From NCBI GenBank assembly GCA_021737785.1, contig JAIPDI010000016.1, forward strand, positions 1 to 64,000: DNA of 64,000 bases. The letters are read 5' to 3'. How positions within the stretch are numbered: position 1 is the first letter of the stretch; each line of letters begins with the position of its first letter. The notes beneath the pieces are model-generated. The model worked only from the letters and a program-made list of their open reading frames with translations, had not been told where the DNA came from and did not search any database. The stretch comes from Deltaproteobacteria bacterium. GTDB taxonomy: Bacteria > Desulfobacterota > DSM-4660 > Desulfatiglandales > Desulfatiglandaceae. Position numbers and translations under genes: made by a program. Shown here one piece after another: positions 9,701 through 16,205 of this stretch.

Positions 9701-11157
9701 TGCCATCATGGTTTCAAATGGACTATTTCAGGTTCCTGATCGAGCCTCCTTTGGGCGTTCTGAAGCCGGGGGATGCGGATGGATATTATCGGCATCTCAA
9801 GAAACTAGTTCAGATCCTTGCCGAACGTATTCAGGCAAATCCTGATTCCAACCTATGGGCCAAGGCGGCAGCACATTTTGTCAAGTCCTCTCTTATGACT
9901 CCACTGTATTTTACACAACACCCATTAAGGGATATATACATTTCGCGCGGCAGGATCCTGCAATATGTATTATCGTTGACTGGATTTGATCTGGATTATC
10001 ATTTCCCGCCTCGGCCCCCTGGAGGCAGTAGAATCAGGCTCGGTGTTCATCTGGAAAACCTTAGATCTGTTACGGAGATGCGCGCAACACTCCCCATTTT
10101 TGAATACTTGGACCGCGAGAGTTTTGAGGTCCTTCTGTATGTCTCCAAACAGAGTAACAATGAGCAAGAAAAGTACTGTCGTGATATGGTGGACCGTTTC
10201 GTCGTGATGCCCCAAGATGTGCGTGAGTGGGCAAAGACAATCCGATCCGATGATCTGGATATCTTGGTCTTGGGCAACAATTCGACTGCAGGGGTAAACA
10301 ACCCAACCATTCTAGGCGCTCATCGATTAGCACGTGTCCAGTGCGTGCACTTTTGTTCTCCAGTCACTACTGGTTTAGAACACATTGACTATTTCTTACT
10401 GGGGTCTCTCGTTGATCCGGAGGGAAGGGCGGAGTTGAAATACAGTGAAAAACTTCTCAGGGTGCCGGGGAGCGGAATCTGTTTCAGCATGGGGTCGCAA
10501 TCCAAGGTACCTCCACGCCGGTCCAAGCGTAGGGACTTCGGGATGCCTGAAAACCGCCCCCTTTTTGTATCAGGGGCCAACTTCTATAAGATTACCCCTG
10601 AGCTGCGGGCATTATGGGCTTTGATTATTGCCGGTGTCCCTGAATCGGTCCTGGCCCTGTACCCCTTTGGCCCGGCATGGAGCAGCAGGTACCCTGCGCG
10701 CCAGTTTACAGAAGAAATAACGGCTGTTTTCACTCGGTACGGCATTGCCAAGAAGCGTCTCATCATCTTGAAGCCGTTTGAAAGCAGGGATTATATCAAA
10801 TCTTTTTTGAGCATCGCGGACGTGTATCTGGACGCAACGCCTTACAGCGGCGCGACATCTCTGTTGGATCCCCTTGAAGTGGGCGTTCCTCCCGTTGTAA
10901 CCGAAGGGCCTGAATTGCGGTTCTGTCAGGGGGCTGCCATGCTGAAGGAATTAGGCGTTCCCGATCTAATCGCAGAGAGTGAGGAATCTTATATCAGACT
11001 GGCGGTGAGGTTAGGAACCGACCAGGATTTCCGAAAGTGCAAATCCATGGAGATTCGTGACAGAATGGCACAGGGGCCTCCTTTCCTCGATCCCAGGTCC
11101 TATGGGGAGAAAGTCGGAAAGGTATTTAAGGAACTTGTTGCAAGGGATCTGATGTAG
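6703..11157 (+). CDS. GT2-TPR-GT4-GT41 (OGT-like) multidomain glycosyltransferase
   Basis: About 1484 aa. Residues about 5-215 are a GT2 domain (ISAIVSTYNAE, IIVVDAAS, NTDDR as the DxD motif). About 365-480 is a TPR-like helical part. About 499-875 is a GT4 domain (MRILVINNLYPPQELGGYG, then FGISQVEAMAAG). The C-terminal part (about 1109-1480) matches the catalytic half of O-GlcNAc-transferase-like GT41 enzymes, ending with YLDATPYSGATSLLDPLEVGVPPV. I prefer the TTG at 6703 because AAGGTGAT (6692-6699) is an excellent ribosome binding site for it; the in-frame TTG at 6688 has none. The gene ends the operon before a strong terminator. OGT-like enzymes near flagellins typically O-glycosylate flagellin Ser/Thr; that assignment is inference. 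Confidence 0.85.
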   Translation: MGHNQRYIISAIVSTYNAERLIRGCLEDLEAQTIAHRLEIIVVDAASEENEQVIVKEFQGRYGNIRYYRSRTRETVYQAWNRAIRLACGKYITTANTDDRHRKDGLERLVKALEAHPEIPLAYGDCLVTETENERFEDCTPVGRLRMPDFTRNNLLTSCIVGPQPVWRRSLHDEIGFFDEKYRCGADYDFWLRISEKYNLIHIRDYLGLYLANKDGVSMKGDRPRKEMAAIQEAYLKRFSTMPHLQSGEADLFRIVHRLHMEKVEVNILISPQVSECLLQDLSTLPGLNIFRISENCRSRPWDLVMISLLDANNGLIHELMSGFRLRYIGIAGLAEVARLGEACAGIAKDLLQSGCTKVFSGGAVFEWKESIAFGTKLYQEGSVQEAMAFLGKSLASNPADINLLNTLTRIALEEGFVGEAEGFALKAARLDRRCIAALMNRVRICLAKKEYQKANELSRYILEVDRTKQPAVEELMGSHLISYASSRTPGRLTQQGRSMRILVINNLYPPQELGGYGKNIADFAYLLEQRGHETHVLTSDTHYFGEPAEDEPHVKRELQLCGAWDDGGQRLFEKEKINLFIRSNQETVRRTLSEFHPDICLAGNIDLLGVPVFEPLFEYQIPILHYLGNEFPAYNPPDYPGVPHYHVATASHWLKQDAIRRGYPLQDAYVIYPGAFVQSFEMPVPPDIDRLRIAYAGLVMDSKGPQVLVNALNILAKKGIDFVCFIAGGTINKRFLAGLTGVVQDLGLADKIRFTGQLDREGLKNLFAKSNVLVFPSLANETFGISQVEAMAAGLLVITSGPGGAREVIENGKNGLYFESGNPVHLADQLFALTTDRLRWEDIALAGRRRAMDLFDIERSVDKLETVLFQIVNESYEKVEQSSGQTDKSCVLDEELGETSDQTQEMRSVRMQLARLCLDIPLKHFQDSYQNNLGQWHRSLCCSELKTYCLTQEEEEFVSQEVQCLSRNLSEDVVLQHVLATILYLRPFQMPVTLDLDNVPSWFQMDYFRFLIEPPLGVLKPGDADGYYRHLKKLVQILAERIQANPDSNLWAKAAAHFVKSSLMTPLYFTQHPLRDIYISRGRILQYVLSLTGFDLDYHFPPRPPGGSRIRLGVHLENLRSVTEMRATLPIFEYLDRESFEVLLYVSKQSNNEQEKYCRDMVDRFVVMPQDVREWAKTIRSDDLDILVLGNNSTAGVNNPTILGAHRLARVQCVHFCSPVTTGLEHIDYFLLGSLVDPEGRAELKYSEKLLRVPGSGICFSMGSQSKVPPRRSKRRDFGMPENRPLFVSGANFYKITPELRALWALIIAGVPESVLALYPFGPAWSSRYPARQFTEEITAVFTRYGIAKKRLIILKPFESRDYIKSFLSIADVYLDATPYSGATSLLDPLEVGVPPVVTEGPELRFCQGAAMLKELGVPDLIAESEESYIRLAVRLGTDQDFRKCKSMEIRDRMAQGPPFLDPRSYGEKVGKVFKELVARDLM

Positions 11158-11207
11158 CCGCGAAAAGGCACAAGATATTCAAAAACTGAGTTTGCACTAT
11201 GGATGTA

Positions 11208-11248
11208 AACACCCCGCTGAGGCGTCGTTTCAGCGGGGTGTTCTGTTT
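11208..11248 (+). terminator. Rho-independent terminator of the glycosyltransferase operon
   Basis: A 13-bp arm at 11208-11220 (AACACCCCGCTGA) pairs perfectly with 11230-11242 (TCAGCGGGGTGTT) around a 9-nt loop, followed by a T-rich CTGTTTG tail. It lies about 50 nt after the stop of the 1484-aa gene. Confidence 0.9.
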
Positions 11249-11276
11249 GTGAGGGATAAGAAAGGATTTCGGGGGG

Positions 11277-11653
11277 TTGACGGACACTATCGGCTATGGC
11301 CTGGAAGACAGGGCCATCAAAGGGCTCGCGCCCCTTCTCGAAAGGGATCTGGGGGTGAAGATCCATAGGCTAAGCCGACGCTTTATCGAATACCCCGAAG
11401 CGGAGATGATGAGATCAATATATATGGCGAGGGTTCCTTGGATGGAGATCCGGTCTTTATTGTCCGTGAAAGCAAGGCTCAACCGGGTAAGCGGGATGTG
11501 GATCACTTCGAAAAGTTTCTATCCAGGGTTTCCAGGTATCTGGAAGCGCAGGTTATGCCAGTTATGGTGACGTATTCTGTTCGGCCCAAAGTGGAGCGAT
11601 ATGCCAAAGAGACCATCAAGGACTTAAGACTCTATATGTCATTTGAGATCTAG
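11277..11653 (+). pseudogene. Frameshifted PD-(D/E)XK-nuclease-like remnant
   Basis: Two frames join into one protein if a single shift is allowed near 11400-11405. Frame one gives GLEDRAIKGLAPLLERDLGV and the IEYPEAE part; the shifted frame continues DEINIYGEGSLDGDPVFIV, then RESKAQPGKRDVDHFEKF and MPVMVTYSVRP. The D...(D/E)...ESK order fits a family of small PD-(D/E)XK-like proteins often annotated hypothetical. An N-terminal part typical of the family seems missing, so this is a decayed gene rather than a sequencing slip alone. It sits between two terminators. Confidence 0.6.
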
Positions 11654-11734
11654 AACCCGTTCGCGAGGTCAAAGTTCAGGGATTGAAGGGTTTTAAAACA
11701 AGAAGTTAAGGTATTTTTGGATTGTATCAGTATC

Positions 11735-11773
11735 AATGCCCTGCTGAGACATTGTCTTAGCAGGGCATTTTTT
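11735..11773 (+). terminator. Rho-independent terminator after the nuclease remnant
   Basis: AATGCCCTGCT (11735-11745) pairs with AGCAGGGCATT (11759-11769), followed by a T-run on the plus strand. On the minus strand the hairpin lacks a T-tract, so it serves the plus strand best, but it also lies directly downstream of flaF. Confidence 0.85.
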
Positions 11774-11783
11774 GTGCAGGTGT

Positions 11784-12173
11784 TTAGTTGCCGTTTATAT
11801 CGGGACTTGTGCGAAGTCCTGCGGCGATATTCCGGTTGATCTGGATGATGGAGGTCAGCTTTTCAGGAGAAGGATAGGCCATGGTCTCGAAAATACGTTT
11901 GTCGATAAAGGCGCTCAGCCTGAGTAGATCCCGCCTCAGATCCTTTGGCAGCGGATTGTCTTCTCTGCCAAGCTCTCCCTGAAACACGCTCCATACGCGC
12001 TGGTTGAATTTGAGGGCTTCGTCAAGCCGTGTTTGCCGGCCATCTTCTTCCCAGGTATCCTGACATTGACTGAGCTTGAGTGCGCCTTTGGTGAGAACCT
12101 CAGCCTCTATTTCACGACCGGACAGGGTTGTCTTGCTGGCAGTCTCATACCGTTGCAACGGATTTGCATACAT
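11784..12173 (-). CDS. flaF: FlaF family flagellar regulator
   Basis: 129 aa, cytoplasmic. The sequence from MYANPLQRYETASKTTLSGRE through NQRVWSVFQGEL, LPKDLRRDLL and LIxxNRNIAAGL is typical of FlaF. In Caulobacter FlaF is needed for flagellin synthesis and acts with FlbT. The start at 12173 is preferred over the upstream 12194 because GAGGAGG lies 8 nt before it (inside the end of flbT). The gene overlaps flbT by 29 nt, which indicates translational coupling. It is the last gene of the flagellin-flbT-flaF set. Confidence 0.88.
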   Translation of the reverse strand: MYANPLQRYETASKTTLSGREIEAEVLTKGALKLSQCQDTWEEDGRQTRLDEALKFNQRVWSVFQGELGREDNPLPKDLRRDLLRLSAFIDKRIFETMAYPSPEKLTSIIQINRNIAAGLRTSPDINGN

Positions 12174-12552
12174 CCTGAAGTACCTCCTCTTCATAATTAA
12201 TTAACTGGTTGGCCAATTTGAGTGCCTGATAATATTTTCTCGATAGAATATGCTCATTTATTTGATCCACGAATCCCACCAGGGTTGGTGCCGCCTTCAC
12301 AATGTCTTTCACCAGCTTCCAGTAGGCATCGTAGTAGGTGCTCAGATTCTGTTCATCGATATACATCAACTGGATGACGAAATAGACTTGCCGGCAGGGT
12401 GAGTGGGCATCGGTTTCAGTTAAAATGTCCTTTTCGCGCAGGATGGGAACATCGTTTTCAATGAGGAGATTGGCTGTCAACCCGGCATTCCTCACGACCG
12501 CGCCATCGATGATCATCTGTTCCTTGGGTTTCAATGTGATTTTTAAGGGCAT
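12145..12552 (-). CDS. flbT: FlbT family post-transcriptional flagellin regulator
   Basis: 135 aa. MPLKITLKPKEQMIIDGAVVRN, ILREKDIL and QLMYID are FlbT hallmarks. In Caulobacter FlbT binds the flagellin mRNA leader and controls its stability in response to hook completion. The ATG at 12552 is preferred over the upstream frame starting at 12639, because the extra N-terminus would be encoded by a 7-bp repeat array and has no family resemblance. Its presence next to two flagellins with identical leader hairpins points to the same type of control here. Confidence 0.9.
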   Translation of the reverse strand: MPLKITLKPKEQMIIDGAVVRNAGLTANLLIENDVPILREKDILTETDAHSPCRQVYFVIQLMYIDEQNLSTYYDAYWKLVKDIVKAAPTLVGFVDQINEHILSRKYYQALKLANQLINYEEEVLQDVCKSVATV

Positions 12553-12558
12553 TTTGTA

Positions 12559-12607
12559 TGCTCCGGTACGGGTTGCTGGATAATGGTTGCTCGTTACGGG
12601 TTGGTCA
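12559..12607. repeat. Degenerate 7-bp tandem array (7 units)
   Basis: Seven heptamers, including TGCTCCG, GTACGGG, TTGCTGG, TTGCTCG and TTACGGG, fill the gap between flagellin 1 and flbT. They are related to the TGCTGGT-type array at 16950-17012. Confidence 0.7.
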
Positions 12608-12623
12608 TGGTCTTTTATGTGAT

Positions 12624-12651
12624 CGGGAGGGGGCAGCATCTCCCCCTCCCG
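12624..12651 (-). terminator. GC-rich hairpin after flagellin 1
   Basis: A 10-bp stem (CGGGAGGGGG with CCCCCTCCCG) sits about 20 nt after the flagellin stop. No T-tract follows on the minus strand. It may be an attenuator or an mRNA-stabilising 3' end that still allows readthrough into flbT-flaF. The second flagellin has the same stem at 14266-14294. Confidence 0.65.
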
Positions 12652-12671
12652 TGGTTAGGGGTTGATGGTGT

Positions 12672-13496
12672 TTAGAACAATCTGAGCACGGACTGGGCGG
12701 CCTGAGACGCCAGGCTCAGCGAGGTGGTGCCTAATGACTGACGCGTCTGGAGCATCAGCATGTTGGCGCCTTCTTCATTCATATCGGCGTTTGTCAGTGC
12801 CCCTGCACCGTCTTCCAGGGTGTTGATCATCTTATCCGTAAAATCCTGCCTTGCAGTGATGATACTCATGTTGTTTGACAGCTTCTGACTTTCGGTCCTC
12901 AGCGTATTCTTGGCAGTGTCCAAGTTCGAGATGACCGTTGATACGTTACCGACCGTATTGTCGCTCCAATTTTCAGCCGAGGTGATGCTAAGGCCGCCGG
13001 TTCCCACCTCGGCATCAAATCCCGTAAGTGTCAGCTTGTTGGTCCCATCGGCATCAAAGGTCACCACCAGGGTGTCTCCGGTTCCATTCAGGAGGTTGAC
13101 CCCCTTGTATGTGGAATCGTTGGCCAGGTTGTTGATCTGGGTCAGCATGCTGTTGAACTGGGTCTGAAGCGTGGCCCTGTCAGTGGTGTTGGATTCTGAC
13201 TGGGCTGACTGGGCCAGGGACTTGGCAGCCTCGATCAGGTTGGTAATGGCCTCGATGCCGTTGTTGGCCGCGTTAACTGTTCCAACCGCCTCTGTCATCT
13301 CGTCCTTACGGCCTGCAAGGTCGCCGGCCCTTTGGGTGTGCTCCGCTGCCTTGAAAAAGGCCACCGGATCATCCAGGGCACTTTGGACCCTCAGACCGGT
13401 GGACAGCCTGGACTGAGCCGTTTCCATGCCTTTAGTCGTCTGCTGCAACTGAAACAGATTTGCCCTCATTCCCGTGGTCAAAGAAATCTCTGCCAT
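12672..13496 (-). CDS. Flagellin 1
   Basis: 274 aa, the filament subunit exported by the flagellar type III system. It has the conserved N-terminal coiled coil (MAEISLTTGMRANLFQLQ, AQSRLSTGLRVQSALDDP) and the C-terminal helix ending LASQAAQSVLRLF. The central variable region is short and rich in Ser/Thr/Asn, which offers O-glycosylation sites. It differs from flagellin 2 at about 19 positions by eye, mostly conservative. The ATG follows GGGAGG and a 5' leader of about 90 nt containing a hairpin, under a sigma-28 promoter. Confidence 0.95.
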   Translation of the reverse strand: MAEISLTTGMRANLFQLQQTTKGMETAQSRLSTGLRVQSALDDPVAFFKAAEHTQRAGDLAGRKDEMTEAVGTVNAANNGIEAITNLIEAAKSLAQSAQSESNTTDRATLQTQFNSMLTQINNLANDSTYKGVNLLNGTGDTLVVTFDADGTNKLTLTGFDAEVGTGGLSITSAENWSDNTVGNVSTVISNLDTAKNTLRTESQKLSNNMSIITARQDFTDKMINTLEDGAGALTNADMNEEGANMLMLQTRQSLGTTSLSLASQAAQSVLRLF

Positions 13497-13524
13497 TTTT
13501 ATTCCTCCCTTTCTAGGATATTAT

Positions 13525-13542
13525 CCCGGCATTCTTGCCGGG
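13525..13542 (-). promoter_or_regulatory. Flagellin leader hairpin (candidate FlbT target)
   Basis: A perfect palindromic stem (CCCGGCA, TTCT loop, TGCCGGG on the plus strand) lies in the 5' UTR upstream of CCTAGAAAGGGAGG. The identical hairpin and following motif occur in the leader of flagellin 2. Confidence 0.65.
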
Positions 13543-13591
13543 TGGTTGATGATGAATCGCTTTTGAAATCTGCTTTCTGCGTTTGATTTAT

Positions 13592-13618
13592 GTATCGTCA
13601 GATTGGCGGAAAACTTTA
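13592..13618 (-). promoter_or_regulatory. Sigma-28 (FliA) promoter of flagellin 1
   Basis: Read on the minus strand: TAAAGTTT, an 11-nt spacer, then GACGATAC. The -35 is the exact FliA consensus; the -10 matches 6 of 8 of GCCGATAA. Transcription would start about 90 nt before the ATG. Confidence 0.8.
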
Positions 13619-13659
13619 GGGAAATTGATGGGGAATTTAAGAATTGGGGGAATCTTTGT

Positions 13660-14060
13660 TTACAACTTCTACGCAATTTGCGGAGAAGTTTTGTTGAACC
13701 GTCAAGGCGCCCCGGTTGAACATTCCTGAGGGGACCCCGGTTCAACGGGGCGAAGGACCCCAGTACCATCTACCGGAGCTACCCCGGTTAAACAAGAGAA
13801 GAAGAGGGGTTTAACGGGGCGGCCGGGGCGGGCGCGAAGAAGTCTTGATGGGTTCGTTCTGATCCTGGAAGAAAGACCCCAGTGAAATGCGCTTCGCTGT
13901 CATTTACATGAATTTCACGAGGCAGATCCAGGATCAGAACAGACCAAGCCCTGACGGGCGGTAGTTCGTTATTCGGTAATAGCCTTTGGACAAAAAAAGC
14001 TTTGTGCCTTAGTGTCTTTGTTTGAGAATTTTGGTTGCGGCCGTTAGTCTGCGTTAGGAA
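13660..14060. repeat. Hairpin-rich intergenic region between the flagellins
   Basis: No gene is visible between 13619 and 14265. Instead there are nested inverted repeats. CTTCTACGCA...TGCGGAGAAG lies at about 13667-13690. A CGCCCCGGTTGAAC / GGTTCAACGGGGCG pair follows (about 13708-13762), then a related CCCCGGTTAAAC / GTTTAACGGGG pair (about 13782-13820). A long pair, TTCTGATCCTGG / CCAGGATCAGAA, lies at about 13857-13940. At about 13990-14056 the minus strand resembles the start of the element repeated at 63800 plus a CACAAAG-type element. Confidence 0.6.
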
Positions 14061-14099
14061 GTTTGGAATTGAGGGATGAGCGATGTGGGGAAAGGGCAT

Positions 14100-14127
14100 G
14101 GAGCAAGGGGCAGGGGGCAGGGAGCAA
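14100..14127. repeat. 7-bp tandem array (4 units)
   Basis: GGAGCAA, GGGGCAG, GGGGCAG, GGAGCAA in direct succession, followed by AGGGTAT. Non-coding. Confidence 0.7.
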
Positions 14128-14265
14128 AGGGTATCCAGCATCGCAGTGGGAAGGTCCTGTCTTCAACGGGAGTGATCTTTACTCGTTGATGGGGGCTGGG
14201 TTCATTGACTTCGTGGGGTTGGGGGGCAACAGAATGCTTATGGGATGATTGATGTTTTATGGGAT

Positions 14266-14294
14266 CGGGAGGGGGAAGTATATACCCCCTCCCG
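14266..14294 (-). terminator. GC-rich hairpin after flagellin 2
   Basis: The same stem as after flagellin 1 (CGGGAGGGGG with CCCCCTCCCG) with a different loop. It is again followed on the minus strand by GATC-C-CATAAAA and not by a T-tract. Confidence 0.65.
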
Positions 14295-14317
14295 GGTTAG
14301 AGGATTGGTGATGTGGT

Positions 14318-15142
14318 TTAGAACAGCCTCAGGACGGACTGGGCGGCCTGAGAGGCCAGGCTCAATGAGGTGGTGCCTAATGACTGCCGAGTCTGAAGCA
14401 TCAGCATGTTGGCGCCTTCCTCATTCATGTCGGCGTTTGTCAGGGCTGCCGCACCGTCTTCCAGGGTGTTGATCATCTTATCCGTAAAATCCTGCCTTGC
14501 GGTGATGATACTCATGTTGTTGGACAGTTTCTGACTTTCGGTCCTCAGCGTATTCTTGGCAGTGTCCAAGTTCGAGATGACCGTTGATACGTTACCGATC
14601 GTGCTGTCGCTCCAATTTGCAGCCGAGGTGATGCTGAGCCCGCCGGTTCCTACCTCGGAATCGAACCCCTGAAGTGTCAGCTTGTTGGTCCCATCGGCAT
14701 CAAAGGTCACCACCAGGGTGTCTCCGGTTCCATTCAGGAGGTTGACCCCCTTGTATCCGGAATCATTGGACAGGTTGTTGATCTGGGTCAGCATGCTGTT
14801 GAACTGGGTTTGAAGCGTGGCTCTGTCACTGGTGTTGGACTCTGACTGGGCCGACTGGGCCAGGGACTTGGCAGCATCGATCAGATCGGTGATGGCCTCG
14901 ATGCCGTTGTTGGCCGCGTTGACCGTTCCAATGGCCTCACTCATCTCGTCCTTACGGCCTGCAAGGTCGCCGGCCCTTTGGGTGTGCTCCGCTGCCTTGA
15001 AAAAGGCTACCGGATCATCCAGGGCGCTCTGGACCCTCAGACCAGTGGACAGCCTGGACTGAGCCGTTTCCATGGCCTTAGAGGTTGACTGCAATTGAAA
15101 TAGATTTGCCCTCATTCCTGCGGTTAATGAAACATCTGCCAT
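14318..15142 (-). CDS. Flagellin 2
   Basis: 274 aa, a paralogue of flagellin 1 with the same length, termini and central region. Differences are mainly conservative (for example MADVSLTAG at the start, NNLSNDSGYKG in the middle). The N-terminal D0/D1 helices and the C-terminal LASQAAQSVLRLF are intact. It has its own sigma-28 promoter, leader hairpin and 3' hairpin, so it is an independent unit. The close identity, including silent positions over long stretches, suggests recent duplication or gene conversion. AAAAGGAG precedes the ATG. Confidence 0.95.
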   Translation of the reverse strand: MADVSLTAGMRANLFQLQSTSKAMETAQSRLSTGLRVQSALDDPVAFFKAAEHTQRAGDLAGRKDEMSEAIGTVNAANNGIEAITDLIDAAKSLAQSAQSESNTSDRATLQTQFNSMLTQINNLSNDSGYKGVNLLNGTGDTLVVTFDADGTNKLTLQGFDSEVGTGGLSITSAANWSDSTIGNVSTVISNLDTAKNTLRTESQKLSNNMSIITARQDFTDKMINTLEDGAAALTNADMNEEGANMLMLQTRQSLGTTSLSLASQAAQSVLRLF

Positions 15143-15168
15143 GATAGTTCTCCTTTTCTAGGTGTCAT

Positions 15169-15185
15169 CCCGGCATTCTTGCCGG
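15169..15185 (-). promoter_or_regulatory. Flagellin 2 leader hairpin (candidate FlbT target)
   Basis: It matches the hairpin at 13525-13542 and is likewise followed by CCTAGAAA-AGGAG before the ATG. Confidence 0.65.
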
Positions 15186-15300
15186 CAGACTGTTTAGTTT
15201 CCGGTTAGTTTCCGATGACAGCATCGGAAAAACTGATTCCCTTTCTTTTTCACCTCCTTTTCTGGAACAGATTTGAAACAGTTGTTTGCTCTTGGTTCTA

Positions 15301-15327
15301 TTATCGACCGATGGATTAGAAACTTTA
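15301..15327 (-). promoter_or_regulatory. Sigma-28 (FliA) promoter of flagellin 2
   Basis: Minus strand: TAAAGTTT, 11 nt, GTCGATAA. This is a 15/16 match to the FliA consensus and the best promoter in the window. Confidence 0.9.
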
Positions 15328-15395
15328 GGGAATTTATAAAAAAATGTCGTAGCGGTCCAAGGGTCCAAAGGTTGGGAAGTTGAGAGTCGCAGGGG

Positions 15396-15412
15396 TTGGT
15401 ATGGATTTTGCT
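15396..15412 (+). promoter_or_regulatory. Sigma-54 promoter upstream of cheX
   Basis: TTGGTATGGATTTTGCT matches YTGGCAYGNNNNTTGCW at all positions but one, with correct GG-GC spacing. It points to cheX (ATG 15695) and lies about 70 nt from the divergent flagellin 2 sigma-28 promoter. Confidence 0.7.
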
Positions 15413-15600
15413 AAAAATCATTGCGGAGTCAAAAAGGCAACGCTATCTTGACGCCCGAGCTCGGGTTGACAACGGCTGATGGGATACACACGCTTGTCGT
15501 CTTCGGCCGGTACCCAGTCAGAATAGTCAGAACAGGCGGAAACTGTTCAAGCGAGGGTTCGGGTTTTGCCTCGGACAGCCGAATTCAGGTCCCAGGGGTA

Positions 15601-15649
15601 ACCAGCACCCGGCAACGCGCAACCAGTGACAAGCAACCAGAGCCAAGCC
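15601..15649. repeat. 7-bp tandem array (7 units)
   Basis: ACCAGCA, CCCGGCA, ACGCGCA, ACCAGTG, ACAAGCA, ACCAGAG, CCAAGCC. It is the reverse complement of the TGCTGGT type at 16950-17012, and lies in the cheX leader. Confidence 0.75.
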
Positions 15650-15694
15650 TCAAGATGATGTTTATTTTCAACCGGGTAGGATAAGGGGGTGGAT

Positions 15695-16177
15695 ATGTCT
15701 GATATTGATACATTAGATCTCAAGACGTTTATTACGAACTCAGTGTATGGGGTATTTGATACCATGCTTTCCATGAGCATGGAGGTGTCTGAGAAGGATT
15801 TTCCCTTGAATGGAGAGGGGAGACGCATTGTGGGGTCCGTTGGGTTTGCGGGAAAAGTCATGGGAAACGTCAGCCTTCACGTGAATGAGGATTTTGCCCG
15901 CCTGATTACCGCTGCGATGCTGGGGATGGAGACGAATGAAATCGAAGGAGAAGAAGAGGTTTACGATGTGATCGGAGAATTGAGCAATATGATTGGAGGA
16001 GATTTGAAGTCGCGTTTTTGTGACGCTGATCTGGCATGTGATCTGTCGATTCCTTCTATCACAAGCGGCTCGGATTTTACGACCGAAACAAAGGGATGGA
16101 CGCGAAACGAGAGTTTTGTATTCCAGTATGAAGAGAACCTGGCCCTGGTTGAGGTCTTTGTTAAAACAGACAACTAA
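15695..16177 (+). CDS. cheX: CheX-family CheY-P phosphatase
   Basis: 160 aa, cytoplasmic. The CheC/CheX phosphatase signature is present in EEEVYDVIGELSNMIGGD with a Pro 22 residues after the Asn (D-x3-E-x2-N-x21-P), which is the usual active-site pattern. CheX removes phosphate from CheY-like receivers. The ATG at 15695 is preferred over the GTG at 15689 because AAGGGGG lies at optimal spacing. The next gene, 28 nt on, encodes a receiver-STAS protein, a plausible partner or substrate. Confidence 0.85.
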   Translation: MSDIDTLDLKTFITNSVYGVFDTMLSMSMEVSEKDFPLNGEGRRIVGSVGFAGKVMGNVSLHVNEDFARLITAAMLGMETNEIEGEEEVYDVIGELSNMIGGDLKSRFCDADLACDLSIPSITSGSDFTTETKGWTRNESFVFQYEENLALVEVFVKTDN

Positions 16178-16205
16178 CAAATACTATAATGACTGGAGAG
16201 ACGAT

